Assembly: GCA_029721515.1 (NCBI GenBank)
Contig: CM056561.1
Span: 5,790,001-5,854,000 of the forward strand
DNA: 64,000 nt
Source of the DNA: Synanceia verrucosa
Taxonomy: Eukaryota > Chordata > Actinopteri > Perciformes > Synanceiidae
Reading direction: 5' to 3'
This document shows positions 1-12,558 of the stretch, in pieces. A program made the position numbers and the translations under genes. Under the pieces are notes generated by a model that was not told the DNA's origin, did not search any database, and saw only the letters and a list, made by a program, of their open reading frames with translations. The first letter of the stretch is position 1; the number at the start of each line of letters is the position of its first letter.

Positions 1-3000
1 GTGTCTCCCAGGCCCAAGGAGCGGCTTCATCTCACAGACACTTGTCTCTAAAAGCAATTCACATCAGGATGGAGAGCAGTCGGCGAACAGAGCGGCCACT
101 GTATGCGAGGGAATGAGAAAATGGAAGTGTATTTATTTGTCAGTCAAAGTTAAGGACAGCTTCTAAATGGGCGTGATTGAATACGGCTGCAGATAACTGG
201 AAAATGTGGAAAGTAATGAGTGTGTGTGAGCACTGTGAGCGTGCTGCCCTCTTCTGTGGAAACTTAACCCTTTAATACAGTTTGTGTCAGTCTTGACCCG
301 ATCACGGCAATGCAGGACTGTAACGATACTCCTGCAGATCAGATAACCTATCAGAGAGCTTACTGCATATTTAACCAGCCAGCAACAAAGGAACCGGCCA
401 CACTTGTGAAGGATGCAGGTGCTGTGGCTTTAGTTTTCTTTCAGATGATAGTTTTGAAGATAAACATTGTACTAAAAGAGGCCATGTCAGAAAGACGTAT
501 GAGTCTCGATTCCCGAAGTTTACGCTAGGCTTTTATTCACATGCCATGACGAAAACTATAATAATGACAGGACAATGGCATCTGACAGGAAATAAGTGTG
601 GTGCAAAATTACTGCAACAAGGTTCTTCAAGAATCTTTGGTTTATACATCTGCAATATAAAAGACAATTTAGCATAGATGAATGTGTTAAATATTACTCT
701 AGCAACTTATCCTCCCATTATGTGGAAACAATATGGGGTTCTCGTCCATGAAAAGTTTCTTTTTCTAACTCCTATCGAGGCCGTTATACCTTTTAACTCT
801 GGAAATTCTGGTGTATCTGAATCAGAAGTTACAAATAACCTCTCTTTGATTTAGGTTTTCATAAAATATGTAATTTTCCAAGAGCCAGAGGTATGACAAA
901 CTATACCTCAGAGATATTTCAGTTAAGGAAATAGTCATATTTTAGCTAAGTTTATTGATGTTACATTGCCTTTGCCTTCTCCAAAAGCGAACTCAAATTT
1001 GGGAATTTCCCCTGCCCTCTGGCTCTGTGTGTATGGTTATGAAAGAACAATAATTTGACCCATTCTGAATGGCCAAAATCTCTGCAGTAATTCAAATAAT
1101 CTAATGTGGAAAACAATAACTTGTGTGAGGAGGTGTTGGAGGATAGATTTGCCCACAATGTTGGTTCTCAAGTCAGTGTTAGACCACAGCATGTAAGAAA
1201 ATAAAGGATGAACTGCATGCATGACTGTAATAGAAACAATATGATCAGTAAAGTTTAGTTATATATTAATAAATGGTATGCTTACTCATAATGCAGAGTG
1301 TGTTTGTTTTGCACTATACATGGAATGACAAGAGAAGGATACTGACTGTTGAGCTGTGGAGCATCTTGAGCAAGTGCTCACGAAACAACTGAAAATGAGT
1401 TAATTATGACAAATGATTGTATGTATGGACTGGATGGGCTGTTAGGATGGTTGTTTGTTGCTGTGTCAGATCATGAGCTCCGTTTACAGTTAACAAACAG
1501 AGAGTGTCTTGATTTTTTTGTCTAAATCATTGACAGTCATATAATCTGTGTTTTTGTGATGTGGAAAAGTGTGTGTTTACAGAGAGCAGTGTATGGAATT
1601 TCAGATTAACCTCACATATCTTGTGTTGTCTTTCATCACCCATCTTTTGCAGTGCGTCCTGCCAGAAGACCTCCACAGAGTTTTGATGTTGAGGTCGAGT
1701 TGTAATGACTTGAATAAGATATAAATGACTTGCTAACATCAACCATAACGACAGTGATGAATAGGGAAAACAAGAGGAAAATAAAAAAGTGTCTGGGGAG
1801 AGGGATCAAATCAAGGATAGATGGAGCGACAGGAGGAAGTGAGAAGTGGGAGAATGGAGTTGCTTGATGGATGTCGAAGGCTGTGAGCTTTTGTCATTGA
1901 GTGATGTGATGGTACGGTGTGCTGCGGTCCCTGCTGGACTATTTCTGTTGATCTTTCCTTGTTCTCTTTGCTGATTAATGGTTCATATAGGTAGTGAGGC
2001 GGAGAAAAGATGTGGTCTCAACCTGCTTACACTCCGCCCTGTGCTTTCCTCCTGCTGTGTTCTCACTCTCTGTCTTTCTTTCTGCCTCATTCCCTTTTGC
2101 TCCCTCTGTCCATATTTTCTCTTCCCTCATAATATCACACTCCATCTGTCTTCTCGTCCCCCTATTTTCAGCGTCTCCTCCATCCCTTCACATCCTCCAT
2201 TTGCTGGTCCCACTGTTGGAAGATTTCATGTACAGATTAAACTTAGGTTAGGCTTTGATGAACACTCTGAAGTCACCAGTGAAGAGGCTGGCATCAGCTA
2301 ATGGAAAACAGCTCCTGTTTTAAGCAGACCACTAATTATCAACTTTATGTTGAGTCCCTGGGCCTTTTGTGATGGGTCCATTTCAGACCGGTTACAGCAC
2401 ATGACCTCATCTGACCATGACTTGACTGACCATGGTGACCACTCTCAGACCAACCAGCATCCTCCTGGGTTCCCTGGGTGGTGCGGTTTGGGATGCAGTG
2501 TGAGTAGCAAAGCTTCGGGGCCCCCCAGAACAAACATGGTGTGGTCCAAAACAAAGCCCCCACGAGTTCTTAGAGTCCATGTGGAAAAGCCATAAAGTGG
2601 AGTTATAGGGGTCAGAGCGGGGATGAGATGTTTAATGGTTTACACAGGGAACGAAGTAAATATGTGCCGACAAACAAGTGCGCACCTTCTTGTGCAAAGG
2701 CACGTTCGTGTTGTCGTGCACATCGAATACTTCAGAGTAAATGATGTGTTAATTTAGTGGTCATTTAAGCTAAATTTGTGTGCAGTTAAATCCCACGCAA
2801 AGGTCGTTGGGAGGTGCGTGTGTGTGCGCTCTCTGAATTTCCTCATGTTTTCTATTTTTGCACATTTTGAAACTAAACAGAAACACAAACACAGACAGTA
2901 ATTAGGGCTTTGCTTGGCCTGCCGTCAGTCAGCGGCTGGTTAACAAGTAGGCAGTGAGGTGCTGATAGAGGCAGCCAGAGACAATACTCTCTTTTTGTTC

Positions 3001-6000
3001 TGACCTGCTCACTCCTCAGGGTCACCCTGCCTTGCTCAGACCACTTAACCTCTAATTTCATATGCACATATAAACACACACACATACGCACACAAAGATA
3101 CACTGACACAAGCGTGCTGAGCCACAAGAGTACAGCTGAAGAGTTTTCCCTCTCAACAGAGTGACTGTCATCTGTTGCTTGTTGGATAATAAAGCCAAGG
3201 ATCGATTGATTCTCCCGGGTTACCCAGCTATGGTCTGTCTTTTTACTGTTTTTACACCGAATTTTTAGATGTTGAATTTCTTTATACTGTTTTTTTTTTT
3301 TTTAACTGAATATTTTGAGATTTTTTTTTACATTAAATTTATTTTATCATAGACAAATAAAAATGCATTGTCAGGAATAAAAATGCATGCCAGAAATTTG
3401 ATAGTTTTGAAATTCAAAGTCTGATTTTGATGCTGAAAAAAAAAATTAGCTCTAGAAATTCAAATTCAAAATCAGATGGCATAGATACACTTCCATACAA
3501 ATGAACCTAACTCTAAAGTTAATGTGATAGTAAAATTGAAGGTTCACTGTTGGCCTTAGAAATAGTACTTAAACAAAAAGTTTTGGGGCTTTTAGCAATA
3601 TTTCAAGACCTTCATCAGCAGAAGAGACAGTTTGCTCAGTTTTTTTTTTTAATTTGGTTGCATTTGAATTAACTTAGTTAACATGTTGGTTGTCATTGCT
3701 GACCAGTCACCCAGTTTACTTGTTGATCAAACAGAAATGAAGCTGATTTCAGTCACCTCCTGTACTCTGCACATTGTTATGCACATGTTCGCCAGAGTGA
3801 CTGTGCACTGTGGTTTGACAGGAAATGGGTTCCCTGGAAACAGGATGTAGCAATTGGCGTGCTGTGCTAGGAATGATCAGGAAAAATAATCAAAGAAGAA
3901 GCAAGTGTTAATGAGGGGGAACGCCTGCAGCGCCTCTTCCTTTATATGTGCATGCGTGTGTTTGTGTCCATCTCTGCTGGAGGAGGTAATGATGACGGAT
4001 GGAGGGTGAAAGAGGGAATGAGGCAGATGTGTGCAACGAGTGTTCGTGTGATGGCACTCAGGGTGAGTCCCCTGCATTTTCCATATCATATATCCATCCT
4101 CTGGTACAATACCAAATGACTGACTTCCATGCTTTGGCAGAAAACATTCATTCATTCTGTTGACAAAGATCCTTTTGTTGGTGGGTCCTGGGAGTTTTAT
4201 GAGTGTGTGTCTGCGTCATTGTCTTTAGTTTTTTTACATCTGCACTTTCCCATGTTCCCTCTGTAGCCTGTGGGCAGACAGCTGTGTTGCCATGGTTTGA
4301 TCCGCAGATGTTGGAGTGTACAATGAGACAATTTGCCCCAAACTCCACCTCGCAGCTCCTGCTGTGAGGCAGTTTACATCCGCTTATTATACAGTGCCGG
4401 CCCTGAGGTGATCCGTCTATTATACAGGCCCTGATCAGAGCTCCGCCTGTTGCCTTAACCCTGGCTTTGATGACACACCTCAGATGACACCCAGCCCAGG
4501 ACAGAGAGCGTCCCTCATTTCCCCACAGCTCAGCCTTGGTGTCGTCATGTCTGGTGCGGCCAGCTCAGGTGGAGAGGAAATCTTCTGTGTGTACAGTATC
4601 TATGCCTGTGTGTATATGTACAGAAGCTTGGCCCTTCACAGACGCTCTCTGAAGTGCCTCATTCTTCCGTTCTCCCTCTTGCACCTGTGCACACACATAC
4701 ATACTGTACATGCCAGCATGTACGTTCAAAAAACGTAAGTCTGTCTGACCTCACAACTAACAGTAACTTCTTGAAATGTATGGCAACTGTGCCAACAGCA
4801 AAATACAGTCAGGTGTTTATACAACATCTTTTAATTTTGTAAATATATTGTATTTCATAAGAAGGATTGGCCATTTTTTATTCACCTTTCACTAATTTTT
4901 GCAGCTCTTAGAGTGAAAGTAAAACTAAAACTAACAAACTGGTTGTTTGAACTGAGCAATCCCCATTCATTCATTCTTTTCCTTCTTCATCATATGAGGG
5001 TGTGTTGGGTTCTCTCTGATGCATATATTTCAATAAAAAGAGATATGTGAATGATCACAGGTGATCTCTCCCTGGTGGTCTAGCATCATCCTGAAATGAG
5101 AATGCCGTCCTGCTTTTGGTGATACAATCCAGACTTGGCCACATTAATGGCTAGACAAACATGAATTAGTCGAACACTGTTTCATAAATTCAGATGATTC
5201 ATTTCACAGCACAGGCCTTTAAATAAATTATGTCTAATGGCTGCCCGGTGCTGTATTTATACAGGCTGACTGGGCGTCACACAGCCGGGGAAGTGAATAG
5301 CTCACACAGCTGTGTGTAGTGCACCGCATCAGCCCCGAGTCCAGACATCCCATACACTCCAGCAGACCCAGTCTTGGGATTTAACAGCTTTTATGGTGGT
5401 GTACTCAGCTGAAGTGACATTCATACTTATTCTTTGAACAGAAACGTAAAGAAGGAGTAAAAGCAAAGTCATGGTGTGTGAATAAATGTGTCCATGTGTG
5501 AAGGTCACAGATATTTAAAGAGCTAGAGTGAGACATAAGTGAGCATACTAGGGAGGATTTTCTGCTCGAACCTTGACTAAGTTAATGAGTGAAAGGGCAA
5601 CTGTCAGTAACGGTGCATCCCCAGTTCTTTGCTGTGGTCTCCACATCGTCTCTGGTTCTGCCATGACTGTGGTCTTCTCATATAGTCCCTGCGTTGTTTA
5701 TTGCGGCCAGGAGCTGTCGCTGGGCTGTGATACCTTTGCACATTCGCCTGCCAGAAAAACTTTTATGATGAAATGTGAGGCAGGAAAAAGGGAGGTGAGG
5801 ACAAACAGAGAAGCTGTTTTCTTTAAGCCTCTGTTTTACTTTGCTAACCAGTGTCCAGAATCCACATTTGGCTGTCACAGCGAGCCTGAGAGAGGAAGTC
5901 AAGGAGAATGAGTGTGCATTTATCCATGTGTGTGCATGGCTGCTTGTTTAATTGTAGGTACATGCATGTGTGCATGTTAAATGTATGCATGCACTCTTCA

Positions 6001-6977
6001 GCGTGATTATTAGTTATTATGATTATTATTTGTTTAACGAAATTCTCATATTGCAGAAGCGTGTACGAATTAATAATTATGCAACCACAGAATCTTGAAA
6101 TCATATTAAGGTCATTTTTTAAATAATATGGTGCTGAGTGAGAACCTGGAAAGCCAATTTTTTTTGGAGGGGGGATTTGATTCATCTATTTTAAGGAACG
6201 CCTCAGTGCAATCTCCAATGTTCATTTTGAATTTGATGTGGGCCAGACTGGGCAGCAGTGGACCCCTCTGCTTATTTCCCTCACCTTACTCTCATACATT
6301 AAACAAAAATGTGATAACATAACAGGATATGGTCCCTAGTGTCCAGTTGCAGAAGCAGAATGAGTACCCCAGTTGTCCTTAAGAGCGTAGGAGTTCTGCT
6401 TTGCGTGTCATTGCTCTCTTATGGAAACACACAGAAATGCGCAACGTAGCAGGGAAATGTGGGCACATCCTGACTGGACGACTTGAGGGATTTTGTCACA
6501 CCAACACATCACTTAGTCTCACCACAGGCCCCGCACCTCTAAACGGCATTAGGAAAACTCCTGGAGAGTGAAGAGCATAGCTGGACGGAGTTTGAAGTGT
6601 TGAAAGAGAGGTAACAGTGGTGGCTTGAAAGAGCGAGGCGTTGTTGGAAGACAACACTGAGTGGAACGGGACTCGAGGGAAAGGAAAATTGGAGAGGAAA
6701 TTGAAGGAGAAGCGAGAGGTTAATAACCTTGACTTCTCAGCTGTCTATCATCTCAGCATGTGTGCCAGCTGATAAAGCCATATGGTGCTTCCTGTAACAG
6801 ACATGCTGATGGAGTAGCAGTTTTAGCCAGCGGAGGAACAGCATGTTGTGGTTTTAATGTGCCCTTAAGACTTCCTGTCATCTCTCGCCATCTTCTTTCA
6901 CTGAATTAATATGCTTTGCTGGCATGACTGTAACCAACACTGTATTTCCAAATATCATCAAGTAATATTTATATTAA

Positions 6978-7454
6978 CTCTTTGAGTGCCATTGACGTAT
7001 TTCGACGTCATTTAAAATCCAATGCTTGAGTGCTATTGACATGATAATACATCAAAGTGGTTTTTCGGCAGAGGGTTGCCAATTGCGAGTCTGTGAGTAA
7101 TAGTGGAGCTTCTGGGAGATGTAGTCGGAGCATAACGAGACGATATATGCCACAGAGATCAAAGCAGGAAGTGGAGACGATCGAGATTAGAGAGAAAAAC
7201 GGATGGATTCGGTACAAAAAGTGGCATTTTTGGTAGGGCTGGCCTCTGCTCTACCTCTGATAAAACAAGAATGGAACAAGATAAAAACATTTTTTTCATG
7301 ATGAAATAGAGAGTCTCTTCTTTCATTTGAGCTATTCTGTGTTTTCAGAGACATAGTACAAAATATTCTGTGGGTCTTGAAAGATGACTCAAAATGGGCA
7401 AAAATGCTGGCACAAGGCACTTCCTGTTTTATAAAACAACTGGCACTCAATGAG
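6978..7454. mobile_element. TTAA-flanked MITE (piggyBac-like target site), copy 1
   Basis: This 477-bp element is bounded on both sides by TTAA (6974-6977 and 7455-7458). Its ends are inverted repeats: the left end reads CTCTTTGAGTGCCATTGA and the right end, on the reverse strand, reads CTCATTGAGTGCCAGTTG. It has no transposase frame, so it is non-autonomous. The TTAA duplication is typical of piggyBac-superfamily insertion, but the terminal bases are not the classic CCC, so the superfamily is an inference. A diverged second copy lies in the opposite orientation at about 51617-52040, and a fragment lies at 57393-57459. Confidence 0.75.
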
Positions 7455-7907
7455 TTAAAAAGGAAAAAGGTACAACTCATAAAATCAAGATACAACAATG
7501 AATACTTACTTTGTGTGTATTTATGAAAAACTTATGCTTTCACCCCGGCTTCATTACATTCTTTTATCCCTCCTTTCTCATCTGTCCATCCCCTTGTTTC
7601 TCATGTACTGTGGCTGGCAGCAGTGAATGCTTTAAGAGGGTATTAGCAGGGCGTCTGTACCGTACTATCACAGCTTAGCAGGCCAGTGCAGGTGAGACAG
7701 CAGGGATTTCCTGTGAGGCCTCTCTGCTGCATTCTTACTAAATTGCTCCTTGCCAGGTGGGGTTAGAAGGTTGGGGGGGTCTCTCTCTGCCTTATTCATA
7801 ATGGCAAACACTAATGCTCACAGACTCATGTGGCAGCACATGGACAAAGCGCAGGATGATGTGCATGCACTAACATACTGTACGTACAAAGGATTAGTGG
7901 TGCCACT

Positions 7908-7908
<1 letters not shown>

Positions 7909-7941
<33 letters not shown>

Positions 7942-7962
7942 TGTGTGTGTGTGTGTGTGTGT
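7909..7962. repeat. (GT)n microsatellite
   Basis: About 27 GT units with a single interrupting CT near the middle, inside the first intron. Confidence 0.95.
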
Positions 7963-9250
7963 ATAGTGGGGAGGACAGAGCAGGGCTCAGTATTAGACCC
8001 TGGTTGTCTGCCAGAGGAGCAATATGAGATAAATACTTCACCATCTTACACCTGGGAGTCCTGGCCTGCTTCTAATGCTGCTGCTTGAGAGGAGTCCTCT
8101 GTGTGTCTGCAGCCTGCACACGGCACTCATTTCACTCCAACACACACAGTCAGGTCAGCGCTAACTGTGGCCCAAATTATGCTACAATGATGTTCTCATT
8201 GTATTATTTATGCAGTTGTCTGTGGTGTATTCTTGTTTAGTCTCTGAAATCTTCCCTAAAAGTGTTTGAACAAGTACTCAGTATATACTGTATAAAATCT
8301 AATTTACAGAAGTAGAAGCATGAATTCTTTCCCTGTATTTATCTCATGATTGCTCTGATAAAATTCTTTTTAAGAAAGGGAATAATCCTTTTTCCAAAAT
8401 TATTTTTTGTTTGGAAGTATTTTATAGGGATGGGATGAAATGGGCTTATATGAGGTACTTGTGTGTAGTCTGGCTTGACTCTGCTGGCACTGAAGACAAT
8501 ATAGATAAAAGTAAAAAAAAAATTCTGTTCCCTTACATAAAGGGCTCTCTGATGACAGAATAAAGTCTTTAATATGTAGCATACACTATAACAGTATTTT
8601 CTTTTAGGTGGCTAAAATACATTTTGCTGCTCTTGCCTTTTTCTCCAAACTGGGTAGTAAGTAATACACTAACTGTGAATGAGCACCTCATACAACCCCA
8701 CAACAAGACACCCAAACTTTTCCTATGATATCCGAACTGTGCAGGGAAAATTGGAGAAATATTTTCATACTCATAACTAAATGCATTGTAAAGCATTGCA
8801 TTTTATATGCTCATTACAGGATTTTAAACGCTCAATATGCAAAGTAACTTATTTTCCACTGAAGTGTAGGGGAGTGCGTAAAGTTTAATACTCAAGTAAA
8901 GCATGAGAAGCATCAGAGTTGTTCTCAGGTGCAGTAGTGACTGCACTGAGTTACTTCCCACCACCGCTCCCTCCCTCCCTCCTTAAGAGGCCTGTGAAAC
9001 AGTTGAGAGATGAGCTGTGCAGAACAACAGAGCCTGTGCTTTAAGTGTTTTCACACATCCCCTCTATGCCCAAGTGAGGCTTGTTAAAACGTCTGTTAAC
9101 AAGCCCTCCCTCGCTGCTTCTTAACTTAACTTAAAATTAAGTTCAAATGGGTTCACTCATTGCGCCATGCAAAAAGCGCTGGAAATGTAATCAGGTGTTG
9201 AAGAGCAACAGAGGAGCACATAGTCTGTTCGTATACAGCCAGCTGAGGGA

Positions 9251-9272
9251 GTGTGTGTGTGTGTGTGTGTGT
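9251..9272. repeat. (GT)n microsatellite, short
   Basis: Eleven uninterrupted GT units, inside the intron upstream of exon A. Confidence 0.9.
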
Positions 9273-9465
9273 CACTGTATGTAGGCGGTGCAGCTGAACA
9301 CTGATAGATGTCCAATAAGAAGTTCTGGAGTGAGCTCAGATATCACTCATCTCATTGCACACAGCCAGATATGGAGGATATTTAATGTGTGAGTGTGAAG
9401 TGTGTGAGCAGTGTGATCTATGGCAGCCTCGACCCAATCACACAGCACTCTCAACAACAAATGAT

Positions 9466-9468
<3 letters not shown>

Positions 9469-9510
<42 letters not shown>
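9469..9510. repeat. (AC)n microsatellite
   Basis: Twenty-one uninterrupted AC units, about 360 bp upstream of exon A. Confidence 0.95.
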
Positions 9511-9517
<7 letters not shown>

Positions 9518-9870
9518 GCATCAGTCCACAGTGGTTCATATTTCGGACAGTAGGTCAAAGCTGAACTTTTACTGCTTCCAAATGTCAACACGTAGATGTG
9601 TTGAAACATGTCAGAAACTGAATAATAACATATGGGCCACCTGACTGAGAACTAAGACTATAAAGTCATGGTGTCAGGTTTCACAGTCTTTTTGCATATT
9701 TCTGAGTTTTTGTAAGTCTTTCTTTTTTTTAGTCAAACTGATTTCCTCTCTATGACAATTTACGTTCAACCTATGCAGTAATATAAATAGTAGGGTATAT
9801 TATAGTATATAAACTCCCTATTGTTTGTCTATATTTTCTGCACTTAACTTAATGTCTTGGTCTTTTCTAG

Positions 9871-10038
9871 GTAGATGCACTGCGGGTGCGTCTGGAGGAG
9901 AAGGAGCAGTTCCTGACCAAGAAGACCAAGCAGCTGCAGGACCTGACCGATGAAAAGAGCACCCTAACAGGAGAGATCAGAGACATGAAGGACATGTTGG
10001 ATGTGAAGGAGAGGAAGGTTAATGTCCTGCAGAAGAAG
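9871..10038 (+). CDS. erc2: ERC2-like exon A (coiled-coil segment)
   Basis: This 168-nt exon gives 56 codons in phase 0-0. It begins after the acceptor TCTTTTCTAG and ends at the donor AAG|GTAAGTG, a near-perfect match to consensus. The translation starts VDALRVRLEEKEQFLTKK and ends DMLDVKERKVNVLQKK, which is highly charged, heptad-rich coiled-coil. From memory of the family, human ERC2 has LRLRLEEKESFLNKKTKQLQ and INVLQKK here, while ERC1 has LRMRLEEKETMLNKKTKQIQ, so the exon sides with ERC2 (for example KQLQDLT rather than KQIQDMA). There is no internal stop or frameshift. The part of the protein it encodes is a rod segment used in scaffold assembly at the cytomatrix of the active zone. Confidence 0.95.
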
Positions 10039-12171
10039 GTAAGTGAGACCAGGATCAGTCGTAGCGACATGCCCATAAAGTACCATGTCAATGTCAACGT
10101 TTAAAAAAAACAAAAAAACAAAAACACTGCTTTTGCCAGTTTAACACATCCTGATTATATTTGGGATTTAGTTTAGTTTCACTTGACAAAAATTCCACAT
10201 TTTCCACGAAACAGCTTTACTCTCAATCATTTTATAGGGAAGCAAAAGAAGTGTAGATATTTTATTATTGACGGTTTTGCAGCACACACAGCCTTGTCTA
10301 TATATTAAATATAGACATACATGCGCACCTGCTCACAAAACACACAGACTCGCTCGCACGCCACGTCTCAGAGGCCTTAATTAAGGTTAGCTATTTAGAC
10401 AGGGTCTGTGGCCACCTGTGGTGCTCATGTTAGCAATTCCTCTTTAGACCAATTACACACATAAAGGTCCTCTCTCAACTTCCTTGTTTTCCTCTCATGT
10501 CCTCAAATTAGAGCTCCCTCTCTCTCCTCCCACTCTCCCACTTGCTGAGTTTAAAGTAAAGGGGCTCCAAAGGTCACATGCAGTGCCATGTATCTGTGTG
10601 TGTGCATGAATATGAGACTTAAAGCTCAAAGATTACCTTTATGTGCACCCTGCGTCGCTCTTTGTTTGTGGCTTTTGTCGCAGATTAATCGGGCCCCTCT
10701 GCTTTTTGACATTTCCTCGGTGATTTCAGCTTTTTCATGATCACAGAAATGTTGCCGCCAGTTTATTTTGGAGTTTAAAGTTTTAGTCACTGTGAAATTT
10801 TTATTGCATTGCTGTGTGTAGTCGCATGGTCTCTAAACTTCAGTTGCCATTTCCATCCCCAGGGACTCAGTGAGATTACTGGCTAGTTTTTGCTCATATC
10901 TTGATTTTTTTTTTTTTTTTCCCCCATCTGTCTCTTTGCAGAAAGCCTCCTTCGTCCTCTGTTTCTCTATGTGTTTCTTTTCACACTTAGTCCCAATCTT
11001 AAAAGCCTTTTCCCTCATTTATCATGCCACTTTTTTTTTCAGTCAGGCAGTGATCGACAGCAACAGTATCACTGCTTTTCCATGAAGTACACTTGTTATA
11101 CATGCTTAAAGACATACCAAAGATGATTATGACACTGTTTAATATGAACGGACAGGTGTGTCACTCCATTAGCCACGCTCTATACCCTGACCACAATCTG
11201 ATTGGTTTTCCAAACTTGTTATTTCCCAGCAGTCCCTGGGGGCTATAACTTACTACTTTGTCCCATGGGGAAGGCAGGCGTGGAGCTAGGAGTCAAATCT
11301 AGTTTCCTTTCTGGGCTTCATACTCTCTGAGTTACTGCTGGCTTTTTATAACATGCACAGACAAACTCTGTTTGTTTGAAGTCATCGCATGCAGCATGAA
11401 GTCTTCCCGACCCAAATCCAAATGCCAAGGATCCGTTTCCTAACTAGAGAGTGACTGCATGCTTTTCAGGAAATACACTGATCCTAGATTGAGCAAATCA
11501 AATGTGTTGAGGCTGACCTGAATGTGAAGCTTGATTTAGTAGCTTAAATAAGGTTTGCAATGCAAAGATTTTGGCTTTGTGGACTCTTATTCATCATGTT
11601 GCCATTTTGAAAGGCTGGTAGAAGTGTACTATGGTCACAAACTATGGCAACCCTACAACTATTGAATGTCTACAGCATTTCAGTCAGAAAAATATTATTT
11701 CCATTTTGACAGATGTGGTACTTACCATCTTAAAAGGTGGATCCTGTAAAAGTTCCATCTATGAAGTTTCAGAGTAATGATTGCAAATGCAATGAGTAAT
11801 ATGCTCCTCAGCTTCTCAACCTGTCCAGTCCTCAGTGATCTGTTTACTGAAATGAAATGTTCTAGAAGCTACTGCAGTTCTCTTGAGCTCCTTCCTTTAT
11901 GAACGTTCAGAGTTCTGAATTCTGTGTCTCATGACAACCAGTAATTCTCTCTGATACATGTTATATGAGGATCAAACATATCTTTTATATCTCTTAGAAT
12001 ACATTCTCAACAGCAAGTCTCATTTCCTAAATGAACACATGACCGTGTTTCTTAAGTAGTGCTGTAATGCTAACATTAGCACACGGTAACATATTCCAGT
12101 TATGGAGGGTTTATAGCTACCTGCACCTGATGAGTTAACAAATGATTACAGAGATACAAATGGCTCAAAAC

Positions 12172-12558
12172 TACGGGTGGGAAAAAATATTGATATGGCA
12201 ATATATCACAATACTTTTTCTTCTGATCTGATTTTTAATTTTGTAATATCAATTTTCCCCCCCCAAAAAAGTAATGTTTTGTGCCAATCATGTTAACATG
12301 GTAACTTCGAGAGCCCTAGTATATTTGTATGTGTATGTATGTATATATGTATTGCTACGTGTTTAGAAATATATGTACATATATGTACACCTAAATTTGT
12401 GTAAACTTGTATTTTAAGCTGCATTTTAAATTTCTCAGTGAATATATAGAATATCACAAGATATCGCAACATCACAATATCGCAATAATGTATCGTATCA
12501 TGACTCAAGTATCGCAATACCTATTCAGTCTTGAAGTCCTTGCCAATACCCACCTCTA
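12172..12558. mobile_element. hAT-type MITE with 8-bp target duplication, copy 1
   Basis: This 387-bp element starts TACGGGTGGG and ends CCCACCTCTA. It is flanked on both sides by the identical 8-mer CTCAAAAC (12164-12171 and 12559-12566). The 8-bp duplication and the TA-GGG-type ends are those of hAT-superfamily non-autonomous elements. The interior is rich in ATATCGCAATAT-like motifs and has no transposase frame. A second member, in reverse orientation and of almost the same length, lies at 35743-36127. Confidence 0.88.

Larger units (their letters stand above)
1..9870 (+). other. Intron upstream of exon A
   Basis: No stretch here reads as an ERC exon or as any other recognisable protein. 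The longest open frames are low-complexity or start in repeats. It holds a TTAA-flanked MITE (6978-7454), GT/CA microsatellites near 7909, 9251 and 9469, and T- and A-runs. The 3' end (9841-9870) carries a pyrimidine-rich tract and the AG acceptor used by exon A. Confidence 0.7.

Noticed and set aside
3420..3476. 11-bp inverted repeat (TCTGATTTTGA / TCAAAATCAGA) as a regulatory hairpin or MITE end
   Set aside because: It is short, AT-rich and without target duplication or further symmetry, so it is expected by chance in this composition.
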